64,000 nt of DNA from DASXHZ01 sp036488085 (lineage in GTDB: Bacteria; Acidobacteriota; Thermoanaerobaculia; Gp7-AA8): contig DASXHZ010000043.1 in assembly GCA_036488085.1 (NCBI GenBank), positions 1 through 64,000 on the forward strand. The letters run 5' to 3'. Under the pieces are notes generated by a model. That model saw only the letters and a program-made list of their open reading frames with translations, did no database searches and was not told the origin of the DNA. Below, in pieces: positions 17,701-26,354 of this stretch. A program made the position numbers and the translations under genes. How positions within the stretch are numbered: the stretch's first letter is position 1; each line of letters begins with the position of its first letter.

Positions 17701-20522
17701 AATGATCCGGCCGGCACTTCCTTCCGTTCCGTATCCCACGTGTAGAAGCCGTTGCCCTCCGCACGGCGGACGCTGTTCCACTGGATCTCGGTGAGGTCGA
17801 GCGTGACGGTGACGTTCGGGACGAGCGTGCCGTCGAGCGCCGCGGCGATGACGTCGGTGTCGACTCCGGCCGCGGCGTCGGCGAAGTAGGGCGGCTTCTT
17901 GAGTCCGATGTACCACGGCGCCGGATCGACGCGGAACGACGTGCGGCCGGCGATCTTCTGGCGCGAGACGTCGGTGACTTCGCCTTCCAGCGTGTAGCTG
18001 AACGGCGAGCCGGCGGCGACCGGCGTGTCGAGCTGCAGCTTCAGCTCCCCGCCCGCGTCCAGCTTCGTGTCCTTCGACGAGACGGTCTCCTTCGCCATGG
18101 GCTCGTACTGCAGGAAGTCGTAGCGGTCGCCGTAGCGGTCTTCAATCGCGGCCGGAACGTCGTAGAGGCGTTCCCTCGAGTAGGTCCAATGCACCGGGAG
18201 CTTCGACATCGGAGCGCCGAACAGATAGCGGCCGGAGATGTTGCCGTTCAGTTTCGTACCGGCGATGGAGGTTGGCGCGCCGAGGGTCACATCGACGCGG
18301 AATTCGGGACGGCGGTAGGCGGCGACGAGGAAGTTCCCCTGCGCGCCGAGCCGCTGCTTGGCGACGGTCGCGTGGACGTAGTACTCGCCGAGCGAGCCGT
18401 CGTCGGGAATCGTCCAGGTCCACTCGCCGCTGCTCCACTCGCCGAGGGTCACCGTGCGATCGTCGACGTCCTCATTGCGCGAGTCGGTGGTTCGAATGTC
18501 GACTTTCGTGCCGGCGGGGAGCAGCTCGATGCCGTTCGGCGTATCGGTGCGGAGAAGCACCTTGGCGTGCACTTTCTCGCCCGGCTTGTAGACGCCGCGA
18601 TCGGTGAAGATCGTGCCGCGGAGCAGCGGCTCCGCTTCCGCGAGGTTGAAACTGGTGTCGAAGTCGTAGGGCTGGATTCCCTCGTTCCAGTTGCTGGTGC
18701 AGTACGCCGTGTCGCCTTCCTTCTCCGCGATGACGACGAACTTCAGCGCGCTGACGCGCTGCCACCAGTTCTCTTCTTCCTCGTTGTTGTCTCCGTCCTC
18801 CGCCTTCTTCTCCTTCTTTTCGAGGCGGAGATCGGTGCGCGCCGCGAGGGCGAGACCGCTCGCGTCGGTGGTGCCGCTCCAGAAGACGGAGTTGTCCATC
18901 TTTCGGATCGAGACGTTCGCGCCGGCTACCGGCGCGCCGTCGTCGAGACGCGTGACGAAGATCAGGGTGTTCTGCGGGGAGTCCTTGACGCTGATGCCGA
19001 GGTTCGTCACCTGGACCAGCGTGGCGTGCGTGTTCGCGCCTTCCTCCGCCTTCGACTCCGCGATCGGCTCGCCGTTCTGCAACGCGACCCATGCGAGGCC
19101 CTTCCCATTCTTCAGCACCGGCGCAACATCGACGCCGTATGACGTCGTCTTGTCGGGGGCCGGACGGAGCGTCCGCTTATGCGGCGGGAGGGGCGGCGGC
19201 GTCTGGTAGTTCGCTTTCTCCAATGCCTGAAGCGTCGGCACGAGCTCGTCGACGCTGACCGGCTGCATCCACTGCGTCACATTGACGAAGTTGCGCGCGT
19301 AGAACGGCAGCGTCGTTCCGCCGGTCGACTCCCACACGCCGTTGCCGTCGCCGAAGCTCGTGAAGGCTTCACGGTGCCAGTTGTCGATCACCGCGGCCCA
19401 GGTGTAGCCGAGGGTCTGTGCGCCGTCGGTGGTGGGGAGGGACGGCGCGATCCGCACCTCGTACTTGCGCGCCGGCTGGAGGAAGTAGCCGAACTCGTCG
19501 AGGTGGTGGGACTCCCAGTCGACGTTGTAGTCGCGATCGGTCGTCTTCGGCTCGATCACGGATGGATGCGCGGGATCGGTGATGTCGGTGACCTTGATCG
19601 CCTTCGCGAGCTCCTCCGACCTCACGCCGGTGTTGAACTCGATGAAGACCGCGCCGTCGGGGTTGCACGCGTCGATGCAGCTGATCTTCTGCACGAAGAG
19701 CGGCGGCGGAAGCTGGATCGTGAACTCCTGCGAGCGGCCGGTCCGGACGGTCTGCGGCCCGCGCGCGAGCTCGCTGTCGAGGTAGACCTTCATGTTCGTC
19801 CCGAACGCGAGGTTCGGCTTCGTCTGCAGGACGACGAGCTCCTTCGACGGCTCGCCGATGATCTTGTGGTCCCACTCGTTCGTGACGAATGCGAGGACGG
19901 TGGCGCCGTCGCTCGCTGCCGCCGTCTGGGCGGCCGCTTTCTTCGCGTCGAAGGCCTGGATGTCGGCGGGCGAGAGGCGCTCGGGGTTCGGAACCTCGGG
20001 GACGGCGATCTCGTGCGCCGCGGTCTTCAGTTGCAGATGACTGACGATCGTGTCGGCGTCGACAGGCTGGTTGAAACGGAGGCCGATGACGACCGAGCCG
20101 TCGCCGCTTCGGTAGAACTTCGTCTCCTTCAGTTGGATGGTCGGCGTGATGAAGGAGAAGGCGTATGGCTTACCGAGGGTCTTGCCGGAGACCGCCTTCG
20201 CGTCGGCGTCGATCGTGACGTCGTACTGCGTCGCGAACGGCAACCGCGTCTTCGGGTCGGGCGTGAAGATCAGCGTGGTCGTACCGGACCACCGAAAGGT
20301 TCCTTTCATCGCCGGCGCGATGTGGAACCACGGCACGGCGAGGTCCTTGGGGATCTTCCCGAGCACGATCATCGGCTCCGAGAAGACGACCCGTATCTCG
20401 TTCGCCTCCGCGAGCGTCGCGATCTCCCCCACCGGACCCGCCTTGAGGATCGTGAGCTGGTCCGCCGCCCGCGCGGCAAAGGACGCAAGAAAAAGCAGGG
20501 CAACCGCGAGCGAACGCTTCAT
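14715..20522 (-). CDS. Bacterial alpha-2-macroglobulin (thioester protease trap)
   Basis: About 1,935 residues, the normal size for bacterial alpha-2-macroglobulins, which trap attacking proteases covalently in the periplasm. MKRSLAVALLFLASFAARA is a signal peptide; this ATG (20522) is preferred to one three codons upstream. The thioester motif is intact in YPYGCAEQRSS, with the cysteine near residue 1441. The bait-like glycine-rich region is around GGGGKDAGPGVV (about 1205), followed by the MG7-MG8 and complement-like helical TED domain. No lipobox is seen, so it is probably soluble or surface-bound. A palindromic mini-element is inserted in frame at 16521-16569. It is the first gene of the A2M-pbpC-surface-protein cluster. 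Confidence 0.92.
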   Translation of the reverse strand: MKRSLAVALLFLASFAARAADQLTILKAGPVGEIATLAEANEIRVVFSEPMIVLGKIPKDLAVPWFHIAPAMKGTFRWSGTTTLIFTPDPKTRLPFATQYDVTIDADAKAVSGKTLGKPYAFSFITPTIQLKETKFYRSGDGSVVIGLRFNQPVDADTIVSHLQLKTAAHEIAVPEVPNPERLSPADIQAFDAKKAAAQTAAASDGATVLAFVTNEWDHKIIGEPSKELVVLQTKPNLAFGTNMKVYLDSELARGPQTVRTGRSQEFTIQLPPPLFVQKISCIDACNPDGAVFIEFNTGVRSEELAKAIKVTDITDPAHPSVIEPKTTDRDYNVDWESHHLDEFGYFLQPARKYEVRIAPSLPTTDGAQTLGYTWAAVIDNWHREAFTSFGDGNGVWESTGGTTLPFYARNFVNVTQWMQPVSVDELVPTLQALEKANYQTPPPLPPHKRTLRPAPDKTTSYGVDVAPVLKNGKGLAWVALQNGEPIAESKAEEGANTHATLVQVTNLGISVKDSPQNTLIFVTRLDDGAPVAGANVSIRKMDNSVFWSGTTDASGLALAARTDLRLEKKEKKAEDGDNNEEEENWWQRVSALKFVVIAEKEGDTAYCTSNWNEGIQPYDFDTSFNLAEAEPLLRGTIFTDRGVYKPGEKVHAKVLLRTDTPNGIELLPAGTKVDIRTTDSRNEDVDDRTVTLGEWSSGEWTWTIPDDGSLGEYYVHATVAKQRLGAQGNFLVAAYRRPEFRVDVTLGAPTSIAGTKLNGNISGRYLFGAPMSKLPVHWTYSRERLYDVPAAIEDRYGDRYDFLQYEPMAKETVSSKDTKLDAGGELKLQLDTPVAAGSPFSYTLEGEVTDVSRQKIAGRTSFRVDPAPWYIGLKKPPYFADAAAGVDTDVIAAALDGTLVPNVTVTLDLTEIQWNSVRRAEGNGFYTWDTERKEVPAGSFTVTTTAQPAPLHIPLAKGGEYHLIATAKDAAGHVTTTRSDFYAVGGGYTAWERYDHNRIDLVPEKKTYKPGETARIMVKSPWEHATALLTTEREGIRTWKQFELTSTQQTLTVPITEKDIPNVFVSVLLVKGRSKDAVTEDASDPGKPAFRLGYTELKVIDSSKRLKVEVKANRDEYRPATKAKIDVNVRDASGAPARSEVTLWAVDYGVLSLTNYQPPNVIDDVYLQKALQVINDDSRQKIISRRVITPKGAGDGGGGGKDAGPGVVRRDFRVLAFWLGSLTTDKKGHAHTEITLPESLTTYRIMAVAGDKVSRFGAGQSEIRVNKPLLLTQTFPRFLAVGDKAFFGAVVHSQLKQAGNATVTIKSLDPTLLRFDAQTGMSALHGEQTFLSAQTQVAAQGSSEVRFNATALSVGSARVQVNVSMNGESDAFEDVIPVRILVSPETVAAYGEAKPDAKETLEIPSGVVPDFGGLHVDLSSTTMVGLGEGARYLVEYPYGCAEQRSSTLLGLMLIGDLGDAFKLPGVDAADAKKRSQTTVYELYKYQCPDGGFAFWAGDCWGESPYLTSYVSHVLQRAQKLKYTVDGKVLENAYNYLDTSLKTPRPENEGWWPAYTAWQAFAVDVLVEGGRNEDSHITRLASYADRMPLFGLAHLADAMIAKGETGKRLDNVRRRIDNAILPEGGTAHVEELQDDYLYWLWSSNVRSTAIAMDMMVRAGTDEEIVKRMVRWLMQVRKGGRWGNTQENAWAMEALVDYYRKYETEVPDFTAVVNIGTKEVAREPFKGRSTAAKSSDVPMTDLLRVAPADSQLPLTFKRDGVGTLFYAIRLRYARNIVMHDKLDQGFAVERQYTTQNGKTALTSFKAGDLIKVTLHVRNTKERRYVAITDPIPAGTEPVESWFATTATDLTEAQNKQDRGTNDWYAWWQRGGWDHVERHDDRVNLFATRLGEGTHEFSYMLRATTAGTFITAPLHAEEMYEPEVFGRTATDVVEVKP
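16521..16569 (-). repeat. Palindromic mini-element in frame within the A2M gene
   Basis: About 49 bp made of GCAGACA...TGTCTGC half-sites arranged as a double palindrome around CTCCATGGAG. On the coding strand it adds the peptide QTGMSALHGEQTFLSAQ between two macroglobulin strands without disturbing the frame. The composition and symmetry are unlike the flanking gene. Confidence 0.8.
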
Positions 20523-20731
20523 GCCGATCATTCTGCGGTCCGACTACGGTCGATCGCGTGACCGGACCAAGGCAGGTCAGCGGCACGATCGTGGCGGAAA
20601 TGTGGCGTGTAGAGCTTCATAACCGTCCATTTTCGTCCGAAATGGCTGAGGACGCCGTGACGGGGATCGCATCCGGTTCTAGAATTGAAGATCGTGAGTC
20701 AATTGGCCGGAGATTATTTGTGAGGAGCAGC

Positions 20732-20932
20732 GTGATCAGCATTTCTCCCGTGGTCATGGGAGGAACGCCCGTCTTTGCCGGAACCCGTGTCCCGGTCGAG
20801 AACCTGCTCGACTACCTCGAAGGCGGCGAGTCGATCGACGACTTTCTGGAAGGCTTCCCTTCGGTGACACGCGAACAGGTGATCACGTTCTTGCACGAAA
20901 CAAAGGCGCTCGTTCTCGCTGAAGTCGGATGA
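20732..20932 (+). CDS. DUF433 antitoxin
   Basis: A 66-residue DUF433 protein with the core GGTPVFAGTRVPVENLLDYL and EGGESIDDFLEGFPSVTREQ. The GTG start at 20732 is chosen because GAGGAG lies 6 bp upstream and the protein then has the family's normal length; the frame is open further upstream but carries no similarity. Its stop overlaps the toxin start in an ATGA junction, the usual translational coupling for these pairs. It is closely similar to the orphan protein at 4980. Expected to neutralise a DUF5615 PIN-like toxin, but the adjacent toxin is broken. Confidence 0.88.
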   Translation: MISISPVVMGGTPVFAGTRVPVENLLDYLEGGESIDDFLEGFPSVTREQVITFLHETKALVLAEVG

Positions 20933-21276
20933 GGATTCTCCTCGACGAGTGCATTGACTGGCGGCTTCTTCGTGATCTAACCGCTTCTTCGTGATCTAAC
21001 CGCTCATGACGGCAAGAGCGTGAAGCAAATGGGATGGTCGGAGACCGTCAACGGTGCCCTGCTCGCTCTGGCGGAAGACGCCTTCGATGTCCTGATCACA
21101 ACGGACAAGAATCTGTCGTTCCAACAAAGCCTGCCGCGCTTCGAATCGCCGTTGTCCTGCTGCGAGCACGATCGGCGCGTCTGCGGCATCTGCGCGAACG
21201 AGTACCCGCTATTCTGCATCGCCTGCCCGATGCGAAACCGAGCAAGCTGTTGACGATCTCCTGGCGTGATTTGTAG
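20929..21276 (+). pseudogene. DUF5615 PIN-like toxin, frameshifted
   Basis: The reading begins MRILLDECIDWRLLRDLT, the start of a DUF5615 toxin with its acidic DEC motif, then stops after a 19-bp tandem duplication (20965-21002) that shifts the frame by one. The middle continues in the second frame (GKSVKQMGWSETVNGALLAL, then FDVLITTDKNLSFQQ). A second shift near 21135 returns to the first frame for the C-terminus ALRIAVVLLRARSARLRH...ISWRDL ending at 21276. All domain parts are present but no single frame encodes them, so it should be inactive unless frameshifting occurs. Confidence 0.88.
20965..21002. repeat. 19-bp perfect tandem duplication
   Basis: CTTCTTCGTGATCTAACCG occurs twice back to back (20965-20983 and 20984-21002) with no mismatch. 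Removing one copy restores the toxin frame through this point. Confidence 0.95.
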
Positions 21277-21287
21277 TCCGCGGTGAT

Positions 21288-21509
21288 CTACACCTTCTTC
21301 GGCGGCAGGTCGCGGGCTTGCGGGTCGTCCTGGAAGCCGTGGTGGTTGTGGCTTCCGTCGCAGAAAGGCTTGTTCGCGGAGTGGCCGCAGCGGCAGAGGG
21401 AGACCACCGTGCGTCCGGCGAGGCCGTATGCCTTCTGCTCCGGGTCCTGAATCACGATGTCGTCACCTTCGAGGCGTAGCGGGCCGTTCTTCTGAACCGT
21501 AATCTTCAT
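21288..21509 (-). CDS. CDGSH iron-sulfur domain protein
   Basis: A 73-residue protein with one CDGSH-type cluster motif, CRCGHSANKPFCDGSH, giving the three cysteines and one histidine that bind a [2Fe-2S] cluster. The N-terminal half (LRLEGDDIVIQDPEQKAYGL) matches the short bacterial form often written 'iron-binding zinc finger CDGSH'. It is 14 bp downstream of the GGDEF/EAL gene on the same strand and probably co-transcribed. Likely a small redox or electron-transfer protein; the partner is unknown. Confidence 0.9.
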   Translation of the reverse strand: MKITVQKNGPLRLEGDDIVIQDPEQKAYGLAGRTVVSLCRCGHSANKPFCDGSHNHHGFQDDPQARDLPPKKV

Positions 21510-21523
21510 TCGTTCTCCTTAAT

Positions 21524-24500
21524 CTAGATCAGCTCGGGCGGAGTGGGTCTTCCGAAGAGAAATCCCTGCACCTCTTCGCAGCCTTCGCGCCGGAGAAAGT
21601 CGAATTGTGCCTCGGTTTCCACGCCTTCAGCCGTCACGCGGAGGTCCAAGCCGTGTGCCATGGCGATGACGGCGGAGACGATGGCGCGGTTGCTGGCGCT
21701 CCCCTCGATCTCGTGCACGAAGGCCTGGTCGATCTTGACGCTGTCGATTGGGAAGCTGCGTAGGTAGTTGAGCGAGGAGTGGCCGGTGCCGAAGTCGTCG
21801 AGGGCGATGCGGACGCCCATGTCGCGCAGGCTCCGCATCGTCGCCACCGCGCGGTCGATGTTCTGCATCGCGGTCCCCTCGGTGATCTCGACCTCGAGGA
21901 ATCGGGCGTCAAGGCCCGACTCTTCCAGCGCCAGCGAGATCATCTTCCGCAGGTCGGCGTGCTGGAACTGGCGCGGCGAGAGATTCACCGACATCCGCAG
22001 ATTCGGGAAGCGCTCGCGCTGCCACTCACGCGCCTGACGACACGCCTCGCGCAGCGCCCACTCCCCGATCTCGACGATGAGGCGCGTCTCCTCCGCGACC
22101 GGGATGAACTTGGCCGGGCCGATCACCTGATCGCCGCGGTTCCAGCGCAGCAGCGCCTCCATCCCGACGATCGCGCCGTCCTCGATCCGGATCTGCGGCT
22201 GGTACTGCAGGCGAAACTCGCCGCGATCGATGGCGCGGCGGAGCGCGTTCTCCAGCGAGAGGCGCTCGTTCGCGCGGCGGTTCATCTCTGGCGTGCAGAG
22301 CTGGTAGAGATTCCGCCCGAGCTCCTTGGCGCGGTACATCGCGTTGTCGGAATTCTTGAGGAGCGACTCGGCGCTGTCGCCGTCGTTCGGATAGAGCGCG
22401 ATGCCGATACTAGTCGTCACGTACAGCTCATGGCCCTCGACGCGCGCCGGCTGCGCCACGGCGTCGAGGATCTTCTGCGCGATGATCGGCGCGTCGTCGG
22501 CCGAGGTGATGTTCGCGACGAGCACCGTGAACTCGTCGCCGCCCATGCGCGCGATCGTGTCCTCCTCGCGCAGCACCGACTTCAGACGCGTGGCGACCAC
22601 CTTCAGCAACTCATCGCCGAGGGAGTGGCCGAGCGTGTCGTTCACGAGCTTGAACGAGTCGAGGTCGAGGAACATCACCGCGACGGGCGTCTGCGTGCGG
22701 CGCGCGTGCGCCAGCGCCACCGTGAGTCGATCGCGGAAAAGCGCGCGGTTCGGGAGGCCCGTCAGCGTGTCGTGGTACGCCTGGTACTCGATCTGCGCTT
22801 CGGCGTGATGGCGCTCCGTGACGTCGCGGCTGACCGAGACGATTTCGGTGATCGCGCGCGTCACGGGATCGAGGACCGCGCGGCTGGTCGTCTCCAGCCA
22901 CACCTCGGCGCCGCCCAGCCGCCGCGCCCGATAGCTGAAGGTCATCGGACCGGTCCATCCCAACGACTCGGTGGCCACGCGGACGATCTCGTGATCCTCG
23001 GGATTGATGAACTGGAGGAGGTTCTTGCCGATCACCTCGGCCGGCGCGTAGCCGAGGATCGTCTCGATGGCGGGAGAGGCGTAGAGGATGGCGCCGAAAG
23101 GATCGCTGCGGGCGATGAGATCGGTCGCGTTGTCCGCCATGACGCGGTACCTCGCCTCGCTGTCGCGCAGCGCCTGGTCCGCCTCGCGCCGGACCGTGAC
23201 GTCGTTGTAGACGCCGATCGATCCGACGACCTCCCCCTCGGCATCGAAGATCGGCGCACCGCCGACCTCGGCCCACATCAGCGTGCCGTCGCGGCGGCGC
23301 AGATGAACCTCGTATTGATCGGAGATACCGCGTTTACGGAGATCGAGCTTGCTGCGGACGAGCTCGAGATCGGCCGCGTTCGCGAGCAGGAAGTCGGCCC
23401 CGCTGCCGGTCAGTTCATCGCGCGAGTAGCCGGTCATCTCGCAGAAACGAGCGTTCACGAACTGCAGCGACCCGTCGACATCCTTCTGCGCGACCCCTTC
23501 GCGCATCCTTTCGATGAGCGTGCGGTAGCGTGCCTCGCTCTCGCGGAGCGCGTTCTCGGCGAGCTTGCGGTCGGTGATGTCGACGACCGTCCCCTCGAGG
23601 ACCTCCTCCCCGTTCGGAGCCTGCCGGATGCTCACGCTCTCGAGTAGCCACACCGGCTTGCCGTCGCGGCGGCGGAGCCGCACTTCGAGGCCGGGCATCG
23701 AACGTTGCACGCGCACCTGCTCGATGAAACGGTCACGCTCGGCCGGCTCGACGTAGAGGTCGCGCGCGTTCTGGCGCAGAAACTCCTCGCGCGACGGGTA
23801 CCCGAGCATGTGCGCCATCGCCTCGTTGCAGTCGAGCATCCGGCCGTCGAGCGTGTTGCGGTACGACCCGGCAAGATTGCGCTCGAACAGCAGGCGGTAC
23901 TGCTCCTCGCTCGATCGCAGCACACGCTCGTTGCGCGTCCGGTTGATCGCATTGCCGAAGATCTCGCCGATGATCCGGAGCAGCGCGACCGTCTCGTCGC
24001 TCCAGTCGATCTCGCGCGTCACGCTGTGAACTCCGACGAAACCGATCATCGTGCGTCCGATGATGATCGGCATCGCGACCAGCGACTTGACGCCGAACCG
24101 GCTGTGGAACTCCCGCTCCGCGACGGCGTCATCGGGCAGGTCGTCGAGCGACCGCAGACAGATGATCGAGCCGCTGCTGAGCACGCGGTTCGTGTACGGA
24201 AACGAGCTCACTGGAATGGCATTGGCGGCCGCGGCGCGGCGCGGCACGCCCGGCGCGGTCCATTCGTGCGTGATGGTGCCGCGCGTCCCCGCTTCGTCGA
24301 GTTGCGCCAGGTGCGCGCGATCGGCGCCGACGAACGCGCCGACGGCCGCGAGGGCGGAGCTGATCTCGCGATCGAGATCGTCCGGCGTCAAGTGGATGAA
24401 CTGCGTCGAGATCGTGGAGACGAGCTTCTCGAACTCCACACGATGACGCAGCGACTGCTGTACCTCGCGGCGCTCGGCGGCGTCGATCGCCGTCACGACG

Positions 24501-25048
24501 AGGTCGGCGATGGAGCCGGCGAAGTTCTCCTCATCGGCCGTCCAATAGCGCGGAGCGCCGACGTGCTCGCAGCAGACGACGCCGCTAAGCTGCCCGAGAC
24601 GGCGTATCGGCGCGTCGGCCATGGAGGTGATGCCGAGTGGGACGAGATAGTTGTCGGTGAAGCAGGAGGTACGCGGGTCGAGCCGCGCATCGTGCGCGGA
24701 GAGCGTCCGTTCGAGGTCGAGCGCCCGGAAGTACGCTGGATAGCGGTCCGCGGTCAGCTCGAGGCCCGACGAGTGATCGTGCGCGGAGCGGATGAAGAGG
24801 TCGACGCAACGGAGGATGGTGCGCGATTCGTCGAAGAACCAGACGCTCGCGCGCTCGACTTCCAGCGTCTCCGCGACCGCCTCGGTGATGCCGCGCAGCG
24901 CGAGGTCGAGGTTGCCGGCGTGGAGCGCGTGGTCGCGCGCGAGATCGACCAGGACGCGGTTCTGCCTCCGCAGACGATCCTCGGTCTCCCGCGCCCAAAC
25001 TTCGAGCGGCGCGCCTTCACCTTCCCTCGGAGAAGTTTCCTCGGACAA
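21524..25048 (-). CDS. Multi-sensor GGDEF/EAL cyclic-di-GMP protein
   Basis: A 1,174-residue cytoplasmic signalling protein without membrane helices. Two GAF domains (about 40-195 and 205-370) are followed by three PAS/PAC domains (about 380-500, 505-625, 630-755), a GGDEF domain (about 760-920) and an EAL domain (about 930-1170). The diguanylate cyclase site is intact (RMGGDEF) and preceded by an RxxD in REEDTIARM that could be the inhibitory site. The phosphodiesterase residues are also intact: GMEALLRW, NLSPRQF, EITEGTAM, LDDFGTGHSSL, KIDQAFV, AEGVETEAQ. Both activities are possible. MSEETSPREG is a normal start. Confidence 0.93.
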   Translation of the reverse strand: MSEETSPREGEGAPLEVWARETEDRLRRQNRVLVDLARDHALHAGNLDLALRGITEAVAETLEVERASVWFFDESRTILRCVDLFIRSAHDHSSGLELTADRYPAYFRALDLERTLSAHDARLDPRTSCFTDNYLVPLGITSMADAPIRRLGQLSGVVCCEHVGAPRYWTADEENFAGSIADLVVTAIDAAERREVQQSLRHRVEFEKLVSTISTQFIHLTPDDLDREISSALAAVGAFVGADRAHLAQLDEAGTRGTITHEWTAPGVPRRAAAANAIPVSSFPYTNRVLSSGSIICLRSLDDLPDDAVAEREFHSRFGVKSLVAMPIIIGRTMIGFVGVHSVTREIDWSDETVALLRIIGEIFGNAINRTRNERVLRSSEEQYRLLFERNLAGSYRNTLDGRMLDCNEAMAHMLGYPSREEFLRQNARDLYVEPAERDRFIEQVRVQRSMPGLEVRLRRRDGKPVWLLESVSIRQAPNGEEVLEGTVVDITDRKLAENALRESEARYRTLIERMREGVAQKDVDGSLQFVNARFCEMTGYSRDELTGSGADFLLANAADLELVRSKLDLRKRGISDQYEVHLRRRDGTLMWAEVGGAPIFDAEGEVVGSIGVYNDVTVRREADQALRDSEARYRVMADNATDLIARSDPFGAILYASPAIETILGYAPAEVIGKNLLQFINPEDHEIVRVATESLGWTGPMTFSYRARRLGGAEVWLETTSRAVLDPVTRAITEIVSVSRDVTERHHAEAQIEYQAYHDTLTGLPNRALFRDRLTVALAHARRTQTPVAVMFLDLDSFKLVNDTLGHSLGDELLKVVATRLKSVLREEDTIARMGGDEFTVLVANITSADDAPIIAQKILDAVAQPARVEGHELYVTTSIGIALYPNDGDSAESLLKNSDNAMYRAKELGRNLYQLCTPEMNRRANERLSLENALRRAIDRGEFRLQYQPQIRIEDGAIVGMEALLRWNRGDQVIGPAKFIPVAEETRLIVEIGEWALREACRQAREWQRERFPNLRMSVNLSPRQFQHADLRKMISLALEESGLDARFLEVEITEGTAMQNIDRAVATMRSLRDMGVRIALDDFGTGHSSLNYLRSFPIDSVKIDQAFVHEIEGSASNRAIVSAVIAMAHGLDLRVTAEGVETEAQFDFLRREGCEEVQGFLFGRPTPPELI

Positions 25049-25090
25049 GCAACCCTCGCGCGACTAGAGAGCGATGTTAACGCAAAGGCC

Positions 25091-25858
25091 TTACGTCAAC
25101 ACTTTTCCAGCGGGGTATACCTTTACATTCACCTCGCGCGCGTAGTGGCGGATCGGCGCCGATTCGGGGCGCTTGACCTTCGAGGCCCAGACCAACGTCT
25201 CGTCGAGATCGAGAACGTTCACGCGCTGAATCGGGTATGGCTGATGGTGTACGCGCGCGCGGTAGAGAGTGTGGTCGTCGTCGAGCGCATAGAGGATGTA
25301 CCGCTCGATGAGGAAATGATCGAGCGTGCCGGGAGCGGCCTGAGTGATCGGTCCTTCTGTTGGCTGATAACGCGTGCGGCAGTGCGCGGGAAGCTGTCCG
25401 CGCGGATCCTCGCGCCGCGAGTCAAAGTCGATTAGCGGCATCGGGTCTTTCGACGCGGAGAAGTCGATCAACGCGTTGTAGTACTGCAGCTTGTAGGCGG
25501 CGCGCGCCGCGGCGACCGCGATCGCGCTCGACGCGTCGAGGCTGAAGAACCAGACGCCGGGATCACGGCCATCGCGGTGCACGTACGTCCGGACGTTCAC
25601 CTCGTGAAACGAAGAGATCCATGGCAACGGCGGCGTCATCACCGGCCGTACGCCGGTGATCGTGAACGGAATCAGGCCGACATACGCCTTCCCTTCGAAC
25701 GTATCGAGGTCGAGTCCCGATGGAAGAAGCGCCTGCAATTCCGACGGCGGTACTTCCCAATGCAGAAAGAGCAGATGGTGCCAATTCTGGAGCAGCAACA
25801 TCGGGCCATCGGGCTCCAACGTTGCAGCGACTCTTTCGGCAGTGGAAGGCGTATTCAC
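25091..25858 (-). CDS. DUF2071 (YqjF-like) family protein
   Basis: About 255 residues with the DUF2071 hallmarks LLLQNWHHLLFLHWEVPPSE, LLPSGLDLDTFEGKAYVGLI and SSFHEVNVRTYVHRDG. The family is acetoacetate-decarboxylase-like in fold but has no assigned reaction. A GTG at 25858 is used as start; ATGs at 25903 and 25801 are alternatives. The frame stays open upstream but there it lies antisense to the lipoprotein gene and carries no family similarity. The gene is divergent from the lipoprotein at 25902. Confidence 0.82.
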   Translation of the reverse strand: MNTPSTAERVAATLEPDGPMLLLQNWHHLLFLHWEVPPSELQALLPSGLDLDTFEGKAYVGLIPFTITGVRPVMTPPLPWISSFHEVNVRTYVHRDGRDPGVWFFSLDASSAIAVAAARAAYKLQYYNALIDFSASKDPMPLIDFDSRREDPRGQLPAHCRTRYQPTEGPITQAAPGTLDHFLIERYILYALDDDHTLYRARVHHQPYPIQRVNVLDLDETLVWASKVKRPESAPIRHYAREVNVKVYPAGKVLT

Positions 25859-25901
25859 GAGTTCGGATGAAGCAATGACGAAGCCATATGATGTACACAT
25901 C

Positions 25902-26351
25902 ATGAAACGCGCGGTGGTTCTTTTCGGCGTCGCACTTCTCTTAGCGTCATGCGGATCCGGCAAGCCGGCGGCACCGGCGAAAGTGCACATGAACATCGTG
26001 CAGCTCACCGGTATCGCGCCGTCCCAGCCGCCCGGGCCGTTCGACGTGCAACTCGGCGTCGAGGTGCAGAACCTCACGAACGAGCCGGTCACGGTGAAGC
26101 GGGTCGAGATCTCGGAGATCGGCGCCGGGGCCTACGTGCTACGCGCCGGCGCGAACCGGCCGTACCTATTCAACACCGCCATCGCTCCCGGCACGGCCGA
26201 CACCGTCACGTTCTGGGTGCATGCGTACGCCGTCGGCGTACGCGGCAGTTCGAGCGAGAGCGAGCCGGTGTCGCTACGCGCGACTGTCTTCTTCGACGCA
26301 CCGAGCGGCACCTTCCACGAGATCCAGCAGCAGGTCATCGACGAGCACTGA
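25902..26351 (+). CDS. Small lipoprotein of unknown function
   Basis: 149 residues. The first 18 residues are a signal ending in the lipobox LLASC, so the mature protein is lipid-anchored. The rest is a single beta-rich domain (VHMNIVQLTGIAPSQPPGPF, then VEVQNLTNEPVTVKRVEI) resembling LEA14/WHy-type or FxLYD-like beta-sandwiches in its 'tether to a ligand-free beta fold' style; I do not recognise the family with certainty. Its 3' end lies 3 bp from the end of the convergent esterase gene. Confidence 0.75.
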   Translation: MKRAVVLFGVALLLASCGSGKPAAPAKVHMNIVQLTGIAPSQPPGPFDVQLGVEVQNLTNEPVTVKRVEISEIGAGAYVLRAGANRPYLFNTAIAPGTADTVTFWVHAYAVGVRGSSSESEPVSLRATVFFDAPSGTFHEIQQQVIDEH

Positions 26352-26354
26352 GTC

